The position numbers and the translations under genes were made by a program. Shown here in pieces: positions 18,049 to 27,307 of a DNA stretch of 64,000 bases; position 1 is the stretch's first letter; each line of letters starts with the position of its first letter. The DNA comes from Phycisphaerales bacterium. GTDB taxonomy: Bacteria > Planctomycetota > Phycisphaerae > Phycisphaerales > UBA1924. The DNA is taken from assembly GCA_029260295.1 (NCBI GenBank), contig JAJDDN010000006.1, forward strand, positions 429,105 to 493,104, in the 5' to 3' direction. A model generated the notes under the pieces. The model was not told the origin of the DNA. It was given only the letters and a program-made list of their open reading frames with translations, and made no database searches.

Positions 18049-18258
18049 ATGGATTCTCCAAAGCCCAATATCCGCTTCTGCATCAACAACCCCAGAAACC
18101 TCGCCGAGCGACAAGACCTCATCAATCAAGGCTACCCCTCCCGCGACTGCCTCGGAAACTGCACCCGCTGCTTCGAAACCCGCTTTCTCGAAATCAACGA
18201 CGAGCAAATAGAAGGCGAAACCTACCAACAAATAATCGATTCCGCAAAGACCGAATAA
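18049..18258 (+). CDS. DUF1450-like small Cys-containing protein
   Basis: This 69-residue protein begins at an ATG preceded by TTGGAG. It has RFCINN near the start and DCLGNCTRCFETRFLEINDEQIEG in the second half, a layout like the DUF1450/YuzB family (FCxxN ... CLGxCxxC ... A..NG...G). The Cys set (11, 31, 35, 38) could bind a metal. Function is unknown. It lies between two exported-protein genes in the same direction. Confidence 0.65.
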   Translation: MDSPKPNIRFCINNPRNLAERQDLINQGYPSRDCLGNCTRCFETRFLEINDEQIEGETYQQIIDSAKTE

Positions 18259-18318
18259 TCCGGCCCCAACCAGGTTCTCATCTTCATACCTACAACCAAC
18301 CCACAGGAACCCCCCAAT

Positions 18319-19407
18319 ATGAAGAACCGCACCCACGCCGCCATCCTCCTCGCTCTGGCCGCCCCGCTCGCCCTCTCATCACCCGTCCTAGCCCAGGCAA
18401 AGCGAGCATCCAAGCCCATGAACAATGCCAAGGCCGCTCAATCCAAAAGCTCAGAAGTCACCAAATCAACCGATCTACGGTCCAAACAAGAATCTAAACC
18501 AGAGTTCAAAACAATGAATAGACCCGGATCAGTAGACATCGCCACCGAGTACGATCTCTCAAACCTCACCATCCCAAAAAACGAGATCCACACCCTCCTC
18601 CCGCGTGACGCCATCCCCGCACTCACAGACCCAGAACTCATCGCCCTCGATGCAGCCACCTACCTCAACGACGAAGACCGCATCATCGATGTCACCGTCG
18701 GCGACGAGTCCGTCGCAGTGCCACTCAAAATCCTCAACTTCCACGAGGTATCAAACTTCACCATCTCCGGCAAACCCGTCGCCGCCACCTACTGCCCCCT
18801 CTGCGACTCCGTCACCCTCGTCAGCCGCACAGTCACAAACGCCGATGGAAAAACAGAAATCCTCGAGTTCGGAGTCTCAGGCGCCCTCTACAACTCCAAT
18901 GTACTCATGTACGACCGCACCTACAAAGCCCTCTGGTCACAGCTCGGACTCAAAGCAGTCTCAGGCCCAATGGCCGGCACCGCACTCGACCTCCTCCCAG
19001 TCAAAATCATCCCATGGTCACAGTACAAATCAGAACACCCAAACGGCCAAACAATCTCCATCGACACCGGACACGACCGCCCATATGACGGCAACCCATA
19101 CGAACGCTACTTCGACGACCAAGACTACCTCATGGTCCCACTCGCCTCCCACGGCGACACCCTCCCCAAGAAAACCCTAGGCCTAGGCATCAAAGCATCT
19201 GGCGAGTCCTACTTCGTCGCCGCAGACACCATCGGCGAACGCTTCGTCGTAGAAACCAAACTCGGCAAAGTCATCGCCGTCTCAACAGAAGCCGGCGTCC
19301 AGGTCATCTCCGCACCAAACGCCGTCCAGACCGTTCAATCATTCTACTACTCATTCAGCGCCTTCCACCCAAACACCAAAGTCCTCACCGATTCCGCAGA
19401 AGATTAA
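18319..19407 (+). CDS. Exported DUF3179 protein
   Basis: This 362-residue protein has a signal peptide (ILLALAAPLALSSPVLAQA), then a Lys/Ser-rich linker, then a DUF3179 domain. The family hallmark ATYCPLCDS gives C159 and C162. Other typical pieces are LPRDAIPALTDPEL, VPLKILNFHEV, GALYNSNVLMYD and LDLLPVKIIPWSQY. DUF3179 proteins are exported and of unknown function; the paired Cys residues suggest metal or redox chemistry. Confidence 0.88.
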   Translation: MKNRTHAAILLALAAPLALSSPVLAQAKRASKPMNNAKAAQSKSSEVTKSTDLRSKQESKPEFKTMNRPGSVDIATEYDLSNLTIPKNEIHTLLPRDAIPALTDPELIALDAATYLNDEDRIIDVTVGDESVAVPLKILNFHEVSNFTISGKPVAATYCPLCDSVTLVSRTVTNADGKTEILEFGVSGALYNSNVLMYDRTYKALWSQLGLKAVSGPMAGTALDLLPVKIIPWSQYKSEHPNGQTISIDTGHDRPYDGNPYERYFDDQDYLMVPLASHGDTLPKKTLGLGIKASGESYFVAADTIGERFVVETKLGKVIAVSTEAGVQVISAPNAVQTVQSFYYSFSAFHPNTKVLTDSAED

Positions 19408-19424
19408 CCACCCCTCTCTTATCT

Positions 19425-19466
19425 GGGTGCCATGCAGGTGGCGTCTTCGCCTCCTGCATGTCTTGA
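19425..19466. repeat. Family D-like palindrome, copy 8 (variant stem)
   Basis: TGGGTGCCATGCAGG ... CCTGCATGTCTTG keeps the family D ends but has a different stem sequence (ATGCAGGnGGC/GCCTCCTGCAT), as expected if base pairing is conserved. Confidence 0.7.
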
Positions 19467-19472
19467 CTTCCC

Positions 19473-19510
19473 AAAAAAACAACCGGCCCATTCAAGGGCC
19501 GGTTGTTCTA
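19473..19510 (-). terminator. Bidirectional terminator between the DUF3179 and histone-like genes
   Basis: A perfect 12-bp stem AACAACCGGCCC/GGGCCGGTTGTT with loop ATTCAA, plus seven U residues on the minus strand. It mainly serves the histone-like gene but can also stop the + transcript. Confidence 0.93.
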
Positions 19511-19530
19511 TAAACAGATAAAAGCGTTAA

Positions 19531-20352
19531 TCAAGCAGCGCGACGGCGGACCGTCTTGCGAGCCGTAGTCTTGCGACCGATCCGCCCAGCAACAGCCTTG
19601 CGTGCCGTTGGTTTGCGGGTTGTCGTCTTACGAGCGGTCGTCTTGCGCGCAGTAGCTTTCCGCTTGGTTGCGGTCTTCTTTGCTGCAGGCTTGCGAACGG
19701 CCTTGCGAGCCGTGGTCTTCTTAGCAGCCGTCTTACGAGCAGCAGTCTTCTTCGCAGTGGCCTTACGCTTCACAGCAGTCTTCTTGGCCGCTGGCTTACG
19801 AACCGTCTTGCGTGCGGTGGTCTTCTTAGCAACCTTACGCTTGGTTGCCGTCTTCTTCGCTGCTGGTTTACGCACAGCCTTGCGAGCCGTGGTCTTCTTA
19901 GCAGCCGTCTTACGAGCAACAGTCTTCTTCGCAGTGGTCTTGCGCTTCACAGCAGTCTTCTTGGCCGCAGGCTTACGAACCGTGGTTTTCTTTGCAGTAG
20001 TCTTCCGCTTGACAGCGGCTTTCTTCGCTGCAGGCTTCCGGGTTGCGGTCTTCTTGATGGCTTTCTTTGCCGCTGGCTTGCGAGTCGCTGTCTTCTTAGC
20101 AGTCGTCTTACGAGCAGTGGTCTTCTTGGCAGCGGTCTTGCGTGCCGGGCTCTTCTTGGCCGTAGTCTTTTTAGCAGTGGTCTTCTTTGCGGTGCTCTTG
20201 CGAGCTGTTGGCTTCTTTGCTGCTGTCTTCTTGGCAGCGGGTTTCTTCTTCGCTGTGGTCTTGCGTGCCGCAGGCTTCTTGGTAGACGCCTTGCGGGTTG
20301 TTCGTTTGGCCGTTGATTTCTTGGCCGGGTGTTTCTTTGTTCGAGTTGCCAT
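19531..20352 (-). CDS. Histone H1-like Ala/Lys/Arg-rich protein
   Basis: From MATRTKKHPAKK at 20352, the 273 residues are almost wholly AKKTAARK/KRKTTAKK/RKPAAKK units, like the tail of eukaryotic H1 and bacterial H1-like proteins. It should bind DNA non-specifically and compact the nucleoid. GGAGAA precedes the start. The repeats are long and near-identical in DNA, so copy number can change by slippage. The opposite strand also has a long open frame, which is a shadow of the repeats. The gap 20353-20635 upstream holds no gene; it probably carries the promoter. Confidence 0.88.
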   Translation of the reverse strand: MATRTKKHPAKKSTAKRTTRKASTKKPAARKTTAKKKPAAKKTAAKKPTARKSTAKKTTAKKTTAKKSPARKTAAKKTTARKTTAKKTATRKPAAKKAIKKTATRKPAAKKAAVKRKTTAKKTTVRKPAAKKTAVKRKTTAKKTVARKTAAKKTTARKAVRKPAAKKTATKRKVAKKTTARKTVRKPAAKKTAVKRKATAKKTAARKTAAKKTTARKAVRKPAAKKTATKRKATARKTTARKTTTRKPTARKAVAGRIGRKTTARKTVRRRAA

Positions 20353-20635
20353 AACAGTTTCTCCGTAGGCCCAAGCATTCAGCCGGGCGGGTGTTTCATC
20401 AGCCGGGATTCCTTCCCCAGCAGTAACGCCCGCCGACACCGACAGGCAACGCACCCATAACCGGGTACACACGCCGTTTTCGACCGTCCAAGGTACTCGT
20501 ATAAAGAACTCATGTTAAATTCAATGAAAAACGCGCAACAAAGACCCCACATCAGCAAAATTCATTTCAACACACAACCATGGCGCAACTTCAGCGCAGC
20601 ACCACCAATCCATGAAAAATCAAACCATCAATCTC

Positions 20636-23143
20636 TCAAGGCCCAGCAGGATCAGCAACCAACCCCCCCCGACGCTCCGCCTCATCAACCCACTCCTGTG
20701 TCTTCTCCGCCTTCCCATACGCAGAATACATCCCCGCAACCTTCTGCGCAATAGCCACACTCCGAGTATCAAACCCCGCGGCCATCTCCATCGCCGCGAT
20801 CCCCTCATCAGCATGCCCACCATTAAACATCAGCGTCGCGTAATCCACCATAAACACAGGCACATCCACCCGCCGCTCCGCAAGCTCCTTGTAATGCGAG
20901 AACCCCATCGCAAGCGCGCTCTCATGCTCAAGCATCATCCCCACCCGCACCATCAACTCAATAATGTACTTCCGATCAAAGTCATTCTCCGCCCGCTCCT
21001 CAGCAAGCTCCAAAAGCTCCAGCGACCGATCAACCTGCCCGTCATCGGCAAAGACCCCCGCCGCACGCCGCAACACCTCCGACCGATGCCCCCCCGCCAT
21101 CGAGAGCGCAATCTCAGCCCGCTGGGCCGAAACCTCAATCTGCCGCAGCGCGTTGGCAAGCTCAGCCGCGCTCAACCAGGTCAGCCCCGTCGCGTCCGGG
21201 CTCTCGATCGCCTTGGTCGCCATCGCCTCCATCAGATCCCGCATCCCGAACGCCGAAGCCCCCCGCGCAATATCAATATACCATCCAGCCTTGTTCCCTT
21301 CCAACGCCGGCACCATCTCCACCGCCTCGTTATACAACGATTGAACCGCCTGCATGTCCCCCATAAACGCACTAAACGCAGCCTTGGCCATCAGAAACCC
21401 GATCTCGTTCTCCACAGGTTCATATTCAAACATCGCGATCGCTTCATCCTGTTTCCCCCGCGACCACGCCGCCTTGGCCAGCTCGCTCCGGATCAGATGC
21501 AAATCCGGATGCGCATCGAGTCCCTCCTTATACACATCAAGCAACCCGCCAACATCCGACGAAAGCTCCGCAAGCTGCCCCGCCTGAATAATCAAACTAT
21601 CAGTAGGATTCCCATGCGCAATCACATCCCGAAGCGCGTCAAGCCCCGCCCCCGGATCACCCATCACCGCCTGCAGATACGCGATCCGCACCCGGTGCTC
21701 CGCGTGGAGACCCCACCCATACCCACCACGATCAAACGAATCCCCACGCTCATACCAACCAATCGCTTCCCGAGCCCGCGCCTGCATCTCAGGCGTACCC
21801 ATAAAGTCTCGCCGCATCATCGCATTACTCGGCACATCAAAGCTCGCATACCCCATGTCCCCACGCCACCGCGCGAACTTCGCATGCCCGCTCCAAACAG
21901 ACCCCGCCATCATCACAACAGCCAGCAACCCAACAACAACCCCGCCCAACCGAATCTTCCCCTTCTTCTTGAGCTGCAACGAATGCATCGACACATTCTC
22001 TTTGCCAATCATCCACCACACCTGCACAACAAGCATCGTTACAGTCGCCGCCAGCCCCCCCGCCATCAGCATCGGCACCCGATCAAACAACCCACGAGTC
22101 GCATAAAACGCCCACGCGAACACCAACACCGCAACCACATCCTCCCCAAAGCTCAGGTCATACCGCCGAGCCTTTTTCGCCTTGTGCGCCGCACCGATCT
22201 CCGCAGTCTTCGCTTTCCGAAGCACCGCAGGCCCACCAAACCCAATCGAAAGCGCATCATTCGGACACGCGCTCACGCAATCCAAAGTCTTCATACACCC
22301 CGAATCAATCACCGCCCCGAAATCCCGCACCTCTTCATTGACCCGCACATTCGATGTACACGCCGCCGTGCAATACCCGCACTGATGACAGTTGTCATTG
22401 ACCACAACCCGAACCGGTGCGATCTTATCGAGCGGCTTAAAGAACCCCGCATACGGACACGCATAAGTACAAAAACCCTTCGCACCCAAAAAATACACCG
22501 TCACAAACCCACACACAATCAAGAACACAACCGCCACAGGCCAAGTAGGCATCGTCGCCCAGTAATCCGTCACAATCAACTCTTCACTCAGCTTGTGAAT
22601 CTCCCCAACAGGCCGCAGCCACACCGGCCAATCAACCCCACGCCCCTCAAGCATCGGCTTGAGCGCAAGCCGCTTGAAAGTCGGCCACACAAACATATAC
22701 GAACCCAAAATCAAAGGCACCCACATCAACAACCGCGACCGAAACGCCTTGGGCCGAACCCCAATCCGCGACATTGTAATGGCACAGAAATCCTGCAACG
22801 CCACCATGTGGCACAACCACCCACAAAAGAACCGCCCAAAGAACACCGTCGCCAGTATCGCTGCCAGAAAGAAAATAGCCCCCGCATTGACCACCCCAAC
22901 CTCAAGCGTCTCCATCGCCTCGCTGGGCTCAATCGGCGACACCGTCACCCCCATTATCAGCCACTGAATCAAATGCACCACCATCAGCACATTGACCATC
23001 ACCAGCACCAAAGTCCGCCAGCGAGCCATCCGCGTCCCCCCCATCTTGGGCGCCCCCCCCTTTGACTTCGTCTTGATCACCGGCAGTTCGACCGTCCGAC
23101 CAGCGTTATCATCCAACCCATTCGATTCATCTTTGTGACTCAT
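20636..23143 (-). CDS. NapH/CcoG-like polyferredoxin fused to TPR repeats
   Basis: An 835-residue fusion. The N-terminal 350 residues have several membrane segments, CGWLC at 107-111, CTYAC at 225-229 and two 4Fe-4S sites (C252-x2-C-x2-C-x3-C262; C283...C289-x3-C293-P), like NapH/NosR/CcoG electron-transfer proteins. Further membrane segments follow to about residue 420. The last 400 residues are helical repeats of TPR type (AYLQAVMGDPGAGLDALRDV, EVLRRAAGVFADDGQVDRSLELL and others). Such proteins pass electrons from the quinol side to a periplasmic or cytoplasmic acceptor; the TPR part may dock a partner. No acceptor gene is adjacent. Confidence 0.8.
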   Translation of the reverse strand: MSHKDESNGLDDNAGRTVELPVIKTKSKGGAPKMGGTRMARWRTLVLVMVNVLMVVHLIQWLIMGVTVSPIEPSEAMETLEVGVVNAGAIFFLAAILATVFFGRFFCGWLCHMVALQDFCAITMSRIGVRPKAFRSRLLMWVPLILGSYMFVWPTFKRLALKPMLEGRGVDWPVWLRPVGEIHKLSEELIVTDYWATMPTWPVAVVFLIVCGFVTVYFLGAKGFCTYACPYAGFFKPLDKIAPVRVVVNDNCHQCGYCTAACTSNVRVNEEVRDFGAVIDSGCMKTLDCVSACPNDALSIGFGGPAVLRKAKTAEIGAAHKAKKARRYDLSFGEDVVAVLVFAWAFYATRGLFDRVPMLMAGGLAATVTMLVVQVWWMIGKENVSMHSLQLKKKGKIRLGGVVVGLLAVVMMAGSVWSGHAKFARWRGDMGYASFDVPSNAMMRRDFMGTPEMQARAREAIGWYERGDSFDRGGYGWGLHAEHRVRIAYLQAVMGDPGAGLDALRDVIAHGNPTDSLIIQAGQLAELSSDVGGLLDVYKEGLDAHPDLHLIRSELAKAAWSRGKQDEAIAMFEYEPVENEIGFLMAKAAFSAFMGDMQAVQSLYNEAVEMVPALEGNKAGWYIDIARGASAFGMRDLMEAMATKAIESPDATGLTWLSAAELANALRQIEVSAQRAEIALSMAGGHRSEVLRRAAGVFADDGQVDRSLELLELAEERAENDFDRKYIIELMVRVGMMLEHESALAMGFSHYKELAERRVDVPVFMVDYATLMFNGGHADEGIAAMEMAAGFDTRSVAIAQKVAGMYSAYGKAEKTQEWVDEAERRGGLVADPAGP

Positions 23144-23176
23144 ACCCCCACTCTAGTCAGGTGCCACGACTTGGTC

Positions 23177-23216
23177 GGGTGCCACGGCTTGACCGTCTTC
23201 GGCAAGCCGTGTCTTC
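23177..23216. repeat. Family D palindromic repeat, copy 2
   Basis: GGGTGCCACGGCTTGACCGT plus the complementary arm. It is preceded directly by a second partial family D start (GTGCCACGACTTGGTC, 23161-23176). Confidence 0.88.
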
Positions 23217-23220
23217 TCTT

Positions 23221-23265
23221 CCTCCCTCTCCCATTCTGATGGGAGAGGGCCGGGGTGAGGGCTCC
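23221..23265. repeat. Family A palindromic repeat, copy 2
   Basis: Full-length copy with core CTCTCCCATTCTGATGGGAG, only 4 bases after family D copy 2. Confidence 0.88.
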
Positions 23266-23311
23266 CATCTCTCCGCTCTTTCTTTCTCTTCTCACCCCCT
23301 TCTTCTCTTTC

Positions 23312-23383
23312 CCCATTCCCCATTCCCCATTCCCCATTCCCCATTCCCCACTGCCCATTGCCCATTGCCCTTATTCCCATTCT
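23312..23383. repeat. CCCCATT heptamer tract
   Basis: Tandem CCCCATT (five or more units) changing into CCCACTG and CCCATTG units. It follows A and D repeats and ends about 90 bases before the DAHP synthase start. Both strands give spurious open frames. Confidence 0.85.
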
Positions 23384-23475
23384 GTTCATCTTTATCGCTC
23401 ATACCCCCACTCTATCATCAACTCCCCCCCCAACACACCCGATTCTCTTCCTGACCTATCCTTCATACAAACACC

Positions 23476-24879
23476 ATGGCCAATAACCCCCCAAAAAACG
23501 CCGACGCCGTCCCCCTCCCCTACCCAAACTGGACTCCAACATCCTGGAAATCCACAAGCTACACCGCGCCCTACAAGTACCAAGACCCCGCCGCCCTCAA
23601 AGCCGCCACCGACCGCCTCGCCCAACTCCCCCCCCTCGTCACCTCAGGCGAAATCGAAAAACTCAAAAAACAAATCGCAGAAGCACAACTCGGAAATAGA
23701 TTCATCCTCCAAGGCGGAGACTGCGCCGAAACACTCGACGAATGCCGCCCCGAGTTCATCGCCAACAAACTCAAAATCCTCCTCCAAATGTCCCTCGTCA
23801 TGATCCATGGCCTCTCCCTCCCCGTCACCCGAATCGGACGCTTCGCAGGCCAGTACGCCAAACCAAGATCAAGCCCAACCCAAACCGCAGACTTCAACGG
23901 CCAGTCCATCACCCTCCCCTCATACTTCGGCGACCTCGTCAACCGCGCCCCGTTTACACCAGAAGACCGCGCCCCAAATCCAAATCTCATCGTCGAAGGC
24001 TACAAGCACGCCTCCATGACACTCAACTTCATCCGCTCCCTCCTCGACGGCGGGTTCGCAGACCTCCACCACCCAGAATACTGGGACCTCTCCTTCTTCC
24101 ACAACGCAGACCTCGACCAAGACCGCAAAGCCCAGTACCAACGAATGTCCCAAACCCTCGCCGACGGCCTCGCCTTCATGGAAAACCTAGGCGAACAACA
24201 AGTCCACGAATCAACCCGCGTTGACTTCTACACCTCCCACGAAGGCCTCAACCTCCACTACGAACAAGCACAAACAAGGACAGTCCCCCGCAAAGACGGC
24301 CACTTCGACCTCACCGCCCACCTCCCCTGGATCGGCGAACGAAACCGAAACCTCGACGGCCCCCACATCGAGTTCTTCAAAGGCATCCAAAACCCAGTAG
24401 GCATCAAAGTCGGCCCAACAATGAACCCCGACGAGCTCACCAAACTCATCGACACCCTCAACCCACAAAACGAACCAGGCAAAATCGTCCTCATTGTCCG
24501 CATGGGTGCCGGCAAGGTCGCCGACAACCTCCCCCCACTCCTGAGCCACATCAAAAACTCCGGCAAACTCGTCCTCTGGATGACCGACCCCATGCACGCC
24601 AACGGCACAACAACATCCACCGGAATCAAAACAAGAAACTTCAACGACATCCTCACCGAACTCCAGCAAACCGTCGAAGCCCACAAACAAGCCGGAACCG
24701 TCCTAGGCGGCGTCCACTTCGAACTCACCGGAGAAGATGTCACCGAATGCCTAGGCGGCGCCGCCGGCATCACCGAAGCAGACCTCACCAAAAACTATGT
24801 CTCCTTATGTGACCCAAGACTCAACTACCAACAATCCCTAGAACTCGCCTTCCTCCTCGCAACTGCAATGCAGCCCTGA
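23476..24879 (+). CDS. Class II (plant-type) DAHP synthase
   Basis: This 467-residue enzyme would condense phosphoenolpyruvate and erythrose 4-phosphate, the first step of the shikimate pathway. Family pieces in order: LQGGDCAE, TRIGRFAGQYAKPRSS (PEP site), GYKHASMTLNFIR, FYTSHEGLNLHYEQA, HLPWIGERNR, GIKVGPTMNPDEL, VWMTDPMHANG and HFELTGEDVTECLGG. Length is normal for class II. No other aromatic-pathway gene is adjacent, though mqnA, which uses chorismate, lies at 42 kb. Confidence 0.95.
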   Translation: MANNPPKNADAVPLPYPNWTPTSWKSTSYTAPYKYQDPAALKAATDRLAQLPPLVTSGEIEKLKKQIAEAQLGNRFILQGGDCAETLDECRPEFIANKLKILLQMSLVMIHGLSLPVTRIGRFAGQYAKPRSSPTQTADFNGQSITLPSYFGDLVNRAPFTPEDRAPNPNLIVEGYKHASMTLNFIRSLLDGGFADLHHPEYWDLSFFHNADLDQDRKAQYQRMSQTLADGLAFMENLGEQQVHESTRVDFYTSHEGLNLHYEQAQTRTVPRKDGHFDLTAHLPWIGERNRNLDGPHIEFFKGIQNPVGIKVGPTMNPDELTKLIDTLNPQNEPGKIVLIVRMGAGKVADNLPPLLSHIKNSGKLVLWMTDPMHANGTTTSTGIKTRNFNDILTELQQTVEAHKQAGTVLGGVHFELTGEDVTECLGGAAGITEADLTKNYVSLCDPRLNYQQSLELAFLLATAMQP

Positions 24880-24882
24880 GTT

Positions 24883-25764
24883 CTATTTGAGCCCATGATC
24901 CCGCTCTAGGTAGGCATCGAGTTCTTTCCACCCTCCAAAGACGATCCCTTCCAGATTGGTGTACTTCTCCCACTTCAAACCCTCACAGATTTTCACAACC
25001 TTTCCACCCGGTTTTTCTCGCGGCCCAAGGCGATACAGCTGAAACACACTACTGGCCATCGCGTGGCACCATTGGTTTTTTAGCGTCGGTTCCCAATGGT
25101 CATCATCTGTGACACGAGGCCAAGCAGATTCTTCCTTACGCAATCGACGGATTTCTTCGCGTCGAGCTTGCACAGCAGCAAGATCGACCTTTGAAGAATA
25201 GTTTAAGTGAATGGAAGCATTCTGCATTTCTTTAGCCGTTGGCATCGATTTCTGATAAATATCGACAACTTCATACAAAGCCTCCAGACGCTTCGGATCG
25301 CGAGTAACAGATCGAACCTTCAACCCAGTCCACATCCCCGACGGCAACTGATACGCAAGCCCATCCCCCGATTCCCACTCAATCGTGTCCACAAACTCTT
25401 TCTTGATCTTCGTTGGCTTTTTCTGAGGCCCAAGAATCTTCTTCTCCAGCCGCTTAATCGCCCGCTTGCGTCCAGATAGATCCTCAGGACAATCCCGCGC
25501 AAACGCCTCAAGCCCAGCCCCATTCTCGATCACTCCAAGAGCACGCTCTTTCACAAGCTCGGTCAATCTGCCGACCTGCACCTGAGTCGCGGCAAGAGTC
25601 AACCAAAAATCCGGCCCCTCATCAGGATCATCAGTGTCGTATTCCTCAATAAGTCGAGAAACCGCATCCTCAGCAGAAACCCCGTCCGCGATATACTCAC
25701 GAAAGGTTGCCTTGACATCTAAGCCAAGATCACAATCAAATATACCTGCGCCCCATGCTCCCAT
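24883..25764 (-). CDS. DUF4259-like protein
   Basis: The ATG at 25764 gives 293 residues beginning MGAWGAGIFDCDLGLD, the start expected for DUF4259 (MGxWGxGxFxxDxAxD). The central and C-terminal parts are charged and unlike anything I recognise. It ends 4 bases from the DAHP synthase stop (convergent). Its base use is nearer to balanced than that of its neighbours, which fits acquisition by transfer. Function unknown. Confidence 0.65.
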   Translation of the reverse strand: MGAWGAGIFDCDLGLDVKATFREYIADGVSAEDAVSRLIEEYDTDDPDEGPDFWLTLAATQVQVGRLTELVKERALGVIENGAGLEAFARDCPEDLSGRKRAIKRLEKKILGPQKKPTKIKKEFVDTIEWESGDGLAYQLPSGMWTGLKVRSVTRDPKRLEALYEVVDIYQKSMPTAKEMQNASIHLNYSSKVDLAAVQARREEIRRLRKEESAWPRVTDDDHWEPTLKNQWCHAMASSVFQLYRLGPREKPGGKVVKICEGLKWEKYTNLEGIVFGGWKELDAYLERDHGLK

Positions 25765-25804
25765 ACGCAATCATAGCCGATATATTTTTCGCAATATTTC
25801 ATCG

Positions 25805-25862
25805 CCTCCCCCGGGCCTCCGGGGGAGGTGTCTGCGCTTCGCAGACGGAGGGGGTCTTTCGT
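25805..25862. repeat. Family B palindromic repeat, copy 2
   Basis: Two hairpins: CTCCCCCGGGCCTCCGGGGGAG and GTCTGCGCTTCGCAGAC, then GGAGGGGGTCTTTC. It lies between divergent genes. Confidence 0.88.
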
Positions 25863-25927
25863 TCTTCCATCTCTTTCAATATATATATCTTTGAAACCCC
25901 ACACCCCCATCCCCGTACACTCTCACA

Positions 25928-27298
25928 ATGCGAACCAAACGCCTCATCACCGCCCTCCTTGCAGGCCCGCTCGCAATCCTCCTCGCCCTCGTCGCCTACT
26001 CCTCCGCCAACACAATCCTCTGGACCCGCTTCCTCGACTTTGTCGCCCAAACCCGCCAAGGGTCCACCAAACTCCGCGACCTCTCCCCATGGTCCCACGA
26101 CCTCGCCTCCGCATGGGACAACGACTACATCCAGTTCGAAAACAACACCACAGACGCTCCCACCGCCAATCTCCCCCTCGGCCTAACCATCAACGCCGAC
26201 CTCTTCCACCAACAAAGCTGGCCCCTCATCCTTCTCCTCCTCGCCGCCGCCATGTCCATCGCCATATTCGCAGTCCCCCTGATCGCCACACGCCTCTCCG
26301 CTTCCCCTAAGTCCACAGGCCTCGCCAAAGAGTTCTTTCAAGAACCCACCACACGCAGCCGCCTCATCTCGATCCAGTCCGTCGCGATATTCTTCCTCGT
26401 TCTATCGACCCCGCTGTTCGCAGCCGCATCGTGGTACCTCACCTATGACCGCATCCAAAGCTCATTCGAAACCTCGCCGGGCATTACACGGTGGGCACGC
26501 TACATCCACAACTCGTTCTCGCCCCAGCCCGCCGAATGGCCCTTCCTCATGCTCCTCCCCATGCTCGTCGCGTTCCTCTATGTCCACTTCCAATCAAAGC
26601 GCTTCATCAAAGCACTCCCCCAAGAAGCCCGCCTCAAACACCAGAAGCACTGCCCAAACCGCAAGTGCCGCTACCAGCTCGACCCCAACATCCACACTTG
26701 CCCCGAATGCGGCCTCCACTGGAAAGACTCAATCACCAAAATAAAGAATACCCACCCAAAAATATCTCGAAAGAAACTCACCCTCATCACACTCGCGATC
26801 CTCGCCATCCCAGCCATCACACTCCCGCTCCTCACCAAAGACCAACGCTACGAAATCCACAACTGGCTCACGCTCAGAGATGACCAATGGCTCATCCAAT
26901 ATCTCTACCTCTCCCCATTTCGCCCTATCCGTCTGCAATGGGGCAGCGACACCGTGTGGATTGTCACAGTCGAAAACCCAACCATACAACCAAAAACCCT
27001 GCTCCACTTAGGCCTTACGCTCGACACCGTCTACAAGATCAACAACCAGCCACCAATAGTCATCCCCTACGACTTCCGACAGTTCACCCAATACATCACC
27101 TTCAACAACTCTAAAGTCCTCGATGTCTCCCCATACACCCAATATGATAGATTAAGCCCGTTCCCTTCCAACACTATCTACACAACATTTCAAGTCATTC
27201 AATCACCAGACTCGATCCTCGGATTCCCAGAGCACCAACCCCTCTCTTCTCAAGCGAAAGACTTCCTCAACCAAGCCCGCACCCTCATCGCCCCCTAA
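25928..27298 (+). CDS. Membrane protein with internal zinc ribbon
   Basis: This 456-residue protein has an N-terminal membrane segment, two more near residues 98-120 and 150-172, and one near 195-215. A basic stretch then leads to CPNRKCRYQLDPNIHTCPECG (two CxxC-type pairs, about residues 238-259), a zinc ribbon, and one more membrane segment follows. The C-terminal 150 residues are soluble. The ribbon has the same CxYxL...CPECG layout as the paired proteins at 33-34 kb. Function unknown. Confidence 0.6.
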   Translation: MRTKRLITALLAGPLAILLALVAYSSANTILWTRFLDFVAQTRQGSTKLRDLSPWSHDLASAWDNDYIQFENNTTDAPTANLPLGLTINADLFHQQSWPLILLLLAAAMSIAIFAVPLIATRLSASPKSTGLAKEFFQEPTTRSRLISIQSVAIFFLVLSTPLFAAASWYLTYDRIQSSFETSPGITRWARYIHNSFSPQPAEWPFLMLLPMLVAFLYVHFQSKRFIKALPQEARLKHQKHCPNRKCRYQLDPNIHTCPECGLHWKDSITKIKNTHPKISRKKLTLITLAILAIPAITLPLLTKDQRYEIHNWLTLRDDQWLIQYLYLSPFRPIRLQWGSDTVWIVTVENPTIQPKTLLHLGLTLDTVYKINNQPPIVIPYDFRQFTQYITFNNSKVLDVSPYTQYDRLSPFPSNTIYTTFQVIQSPDSILGFPEHQPLSSQAKDFLNQARTLIAP

Positions 27299-27307
27299 TC
27301 TTCCCCC

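Noticed and set aside
19556..20368. 270-residue Val/Leu/Arg frame opposite the histone-like gene
   Set aside because: It mirrors the AKK/RKT repeats of the real gene. There is no ribosome site and the terminator arrangement supports the minus strand.
20612..23065. 817-residue open frame on the + strand
   Set aside because: It is the exact antisense of the polyferredoxin-TPR gene. The product is rich in His, Pro and Arg, as expected from C-rich antisense DNA, and has no motif.
23153..23389. Frames reading MGNGEWGMGNGEW
   Set aside because: Translation of the CCCCATT heptamer tract and a family A repeat, not a gene.
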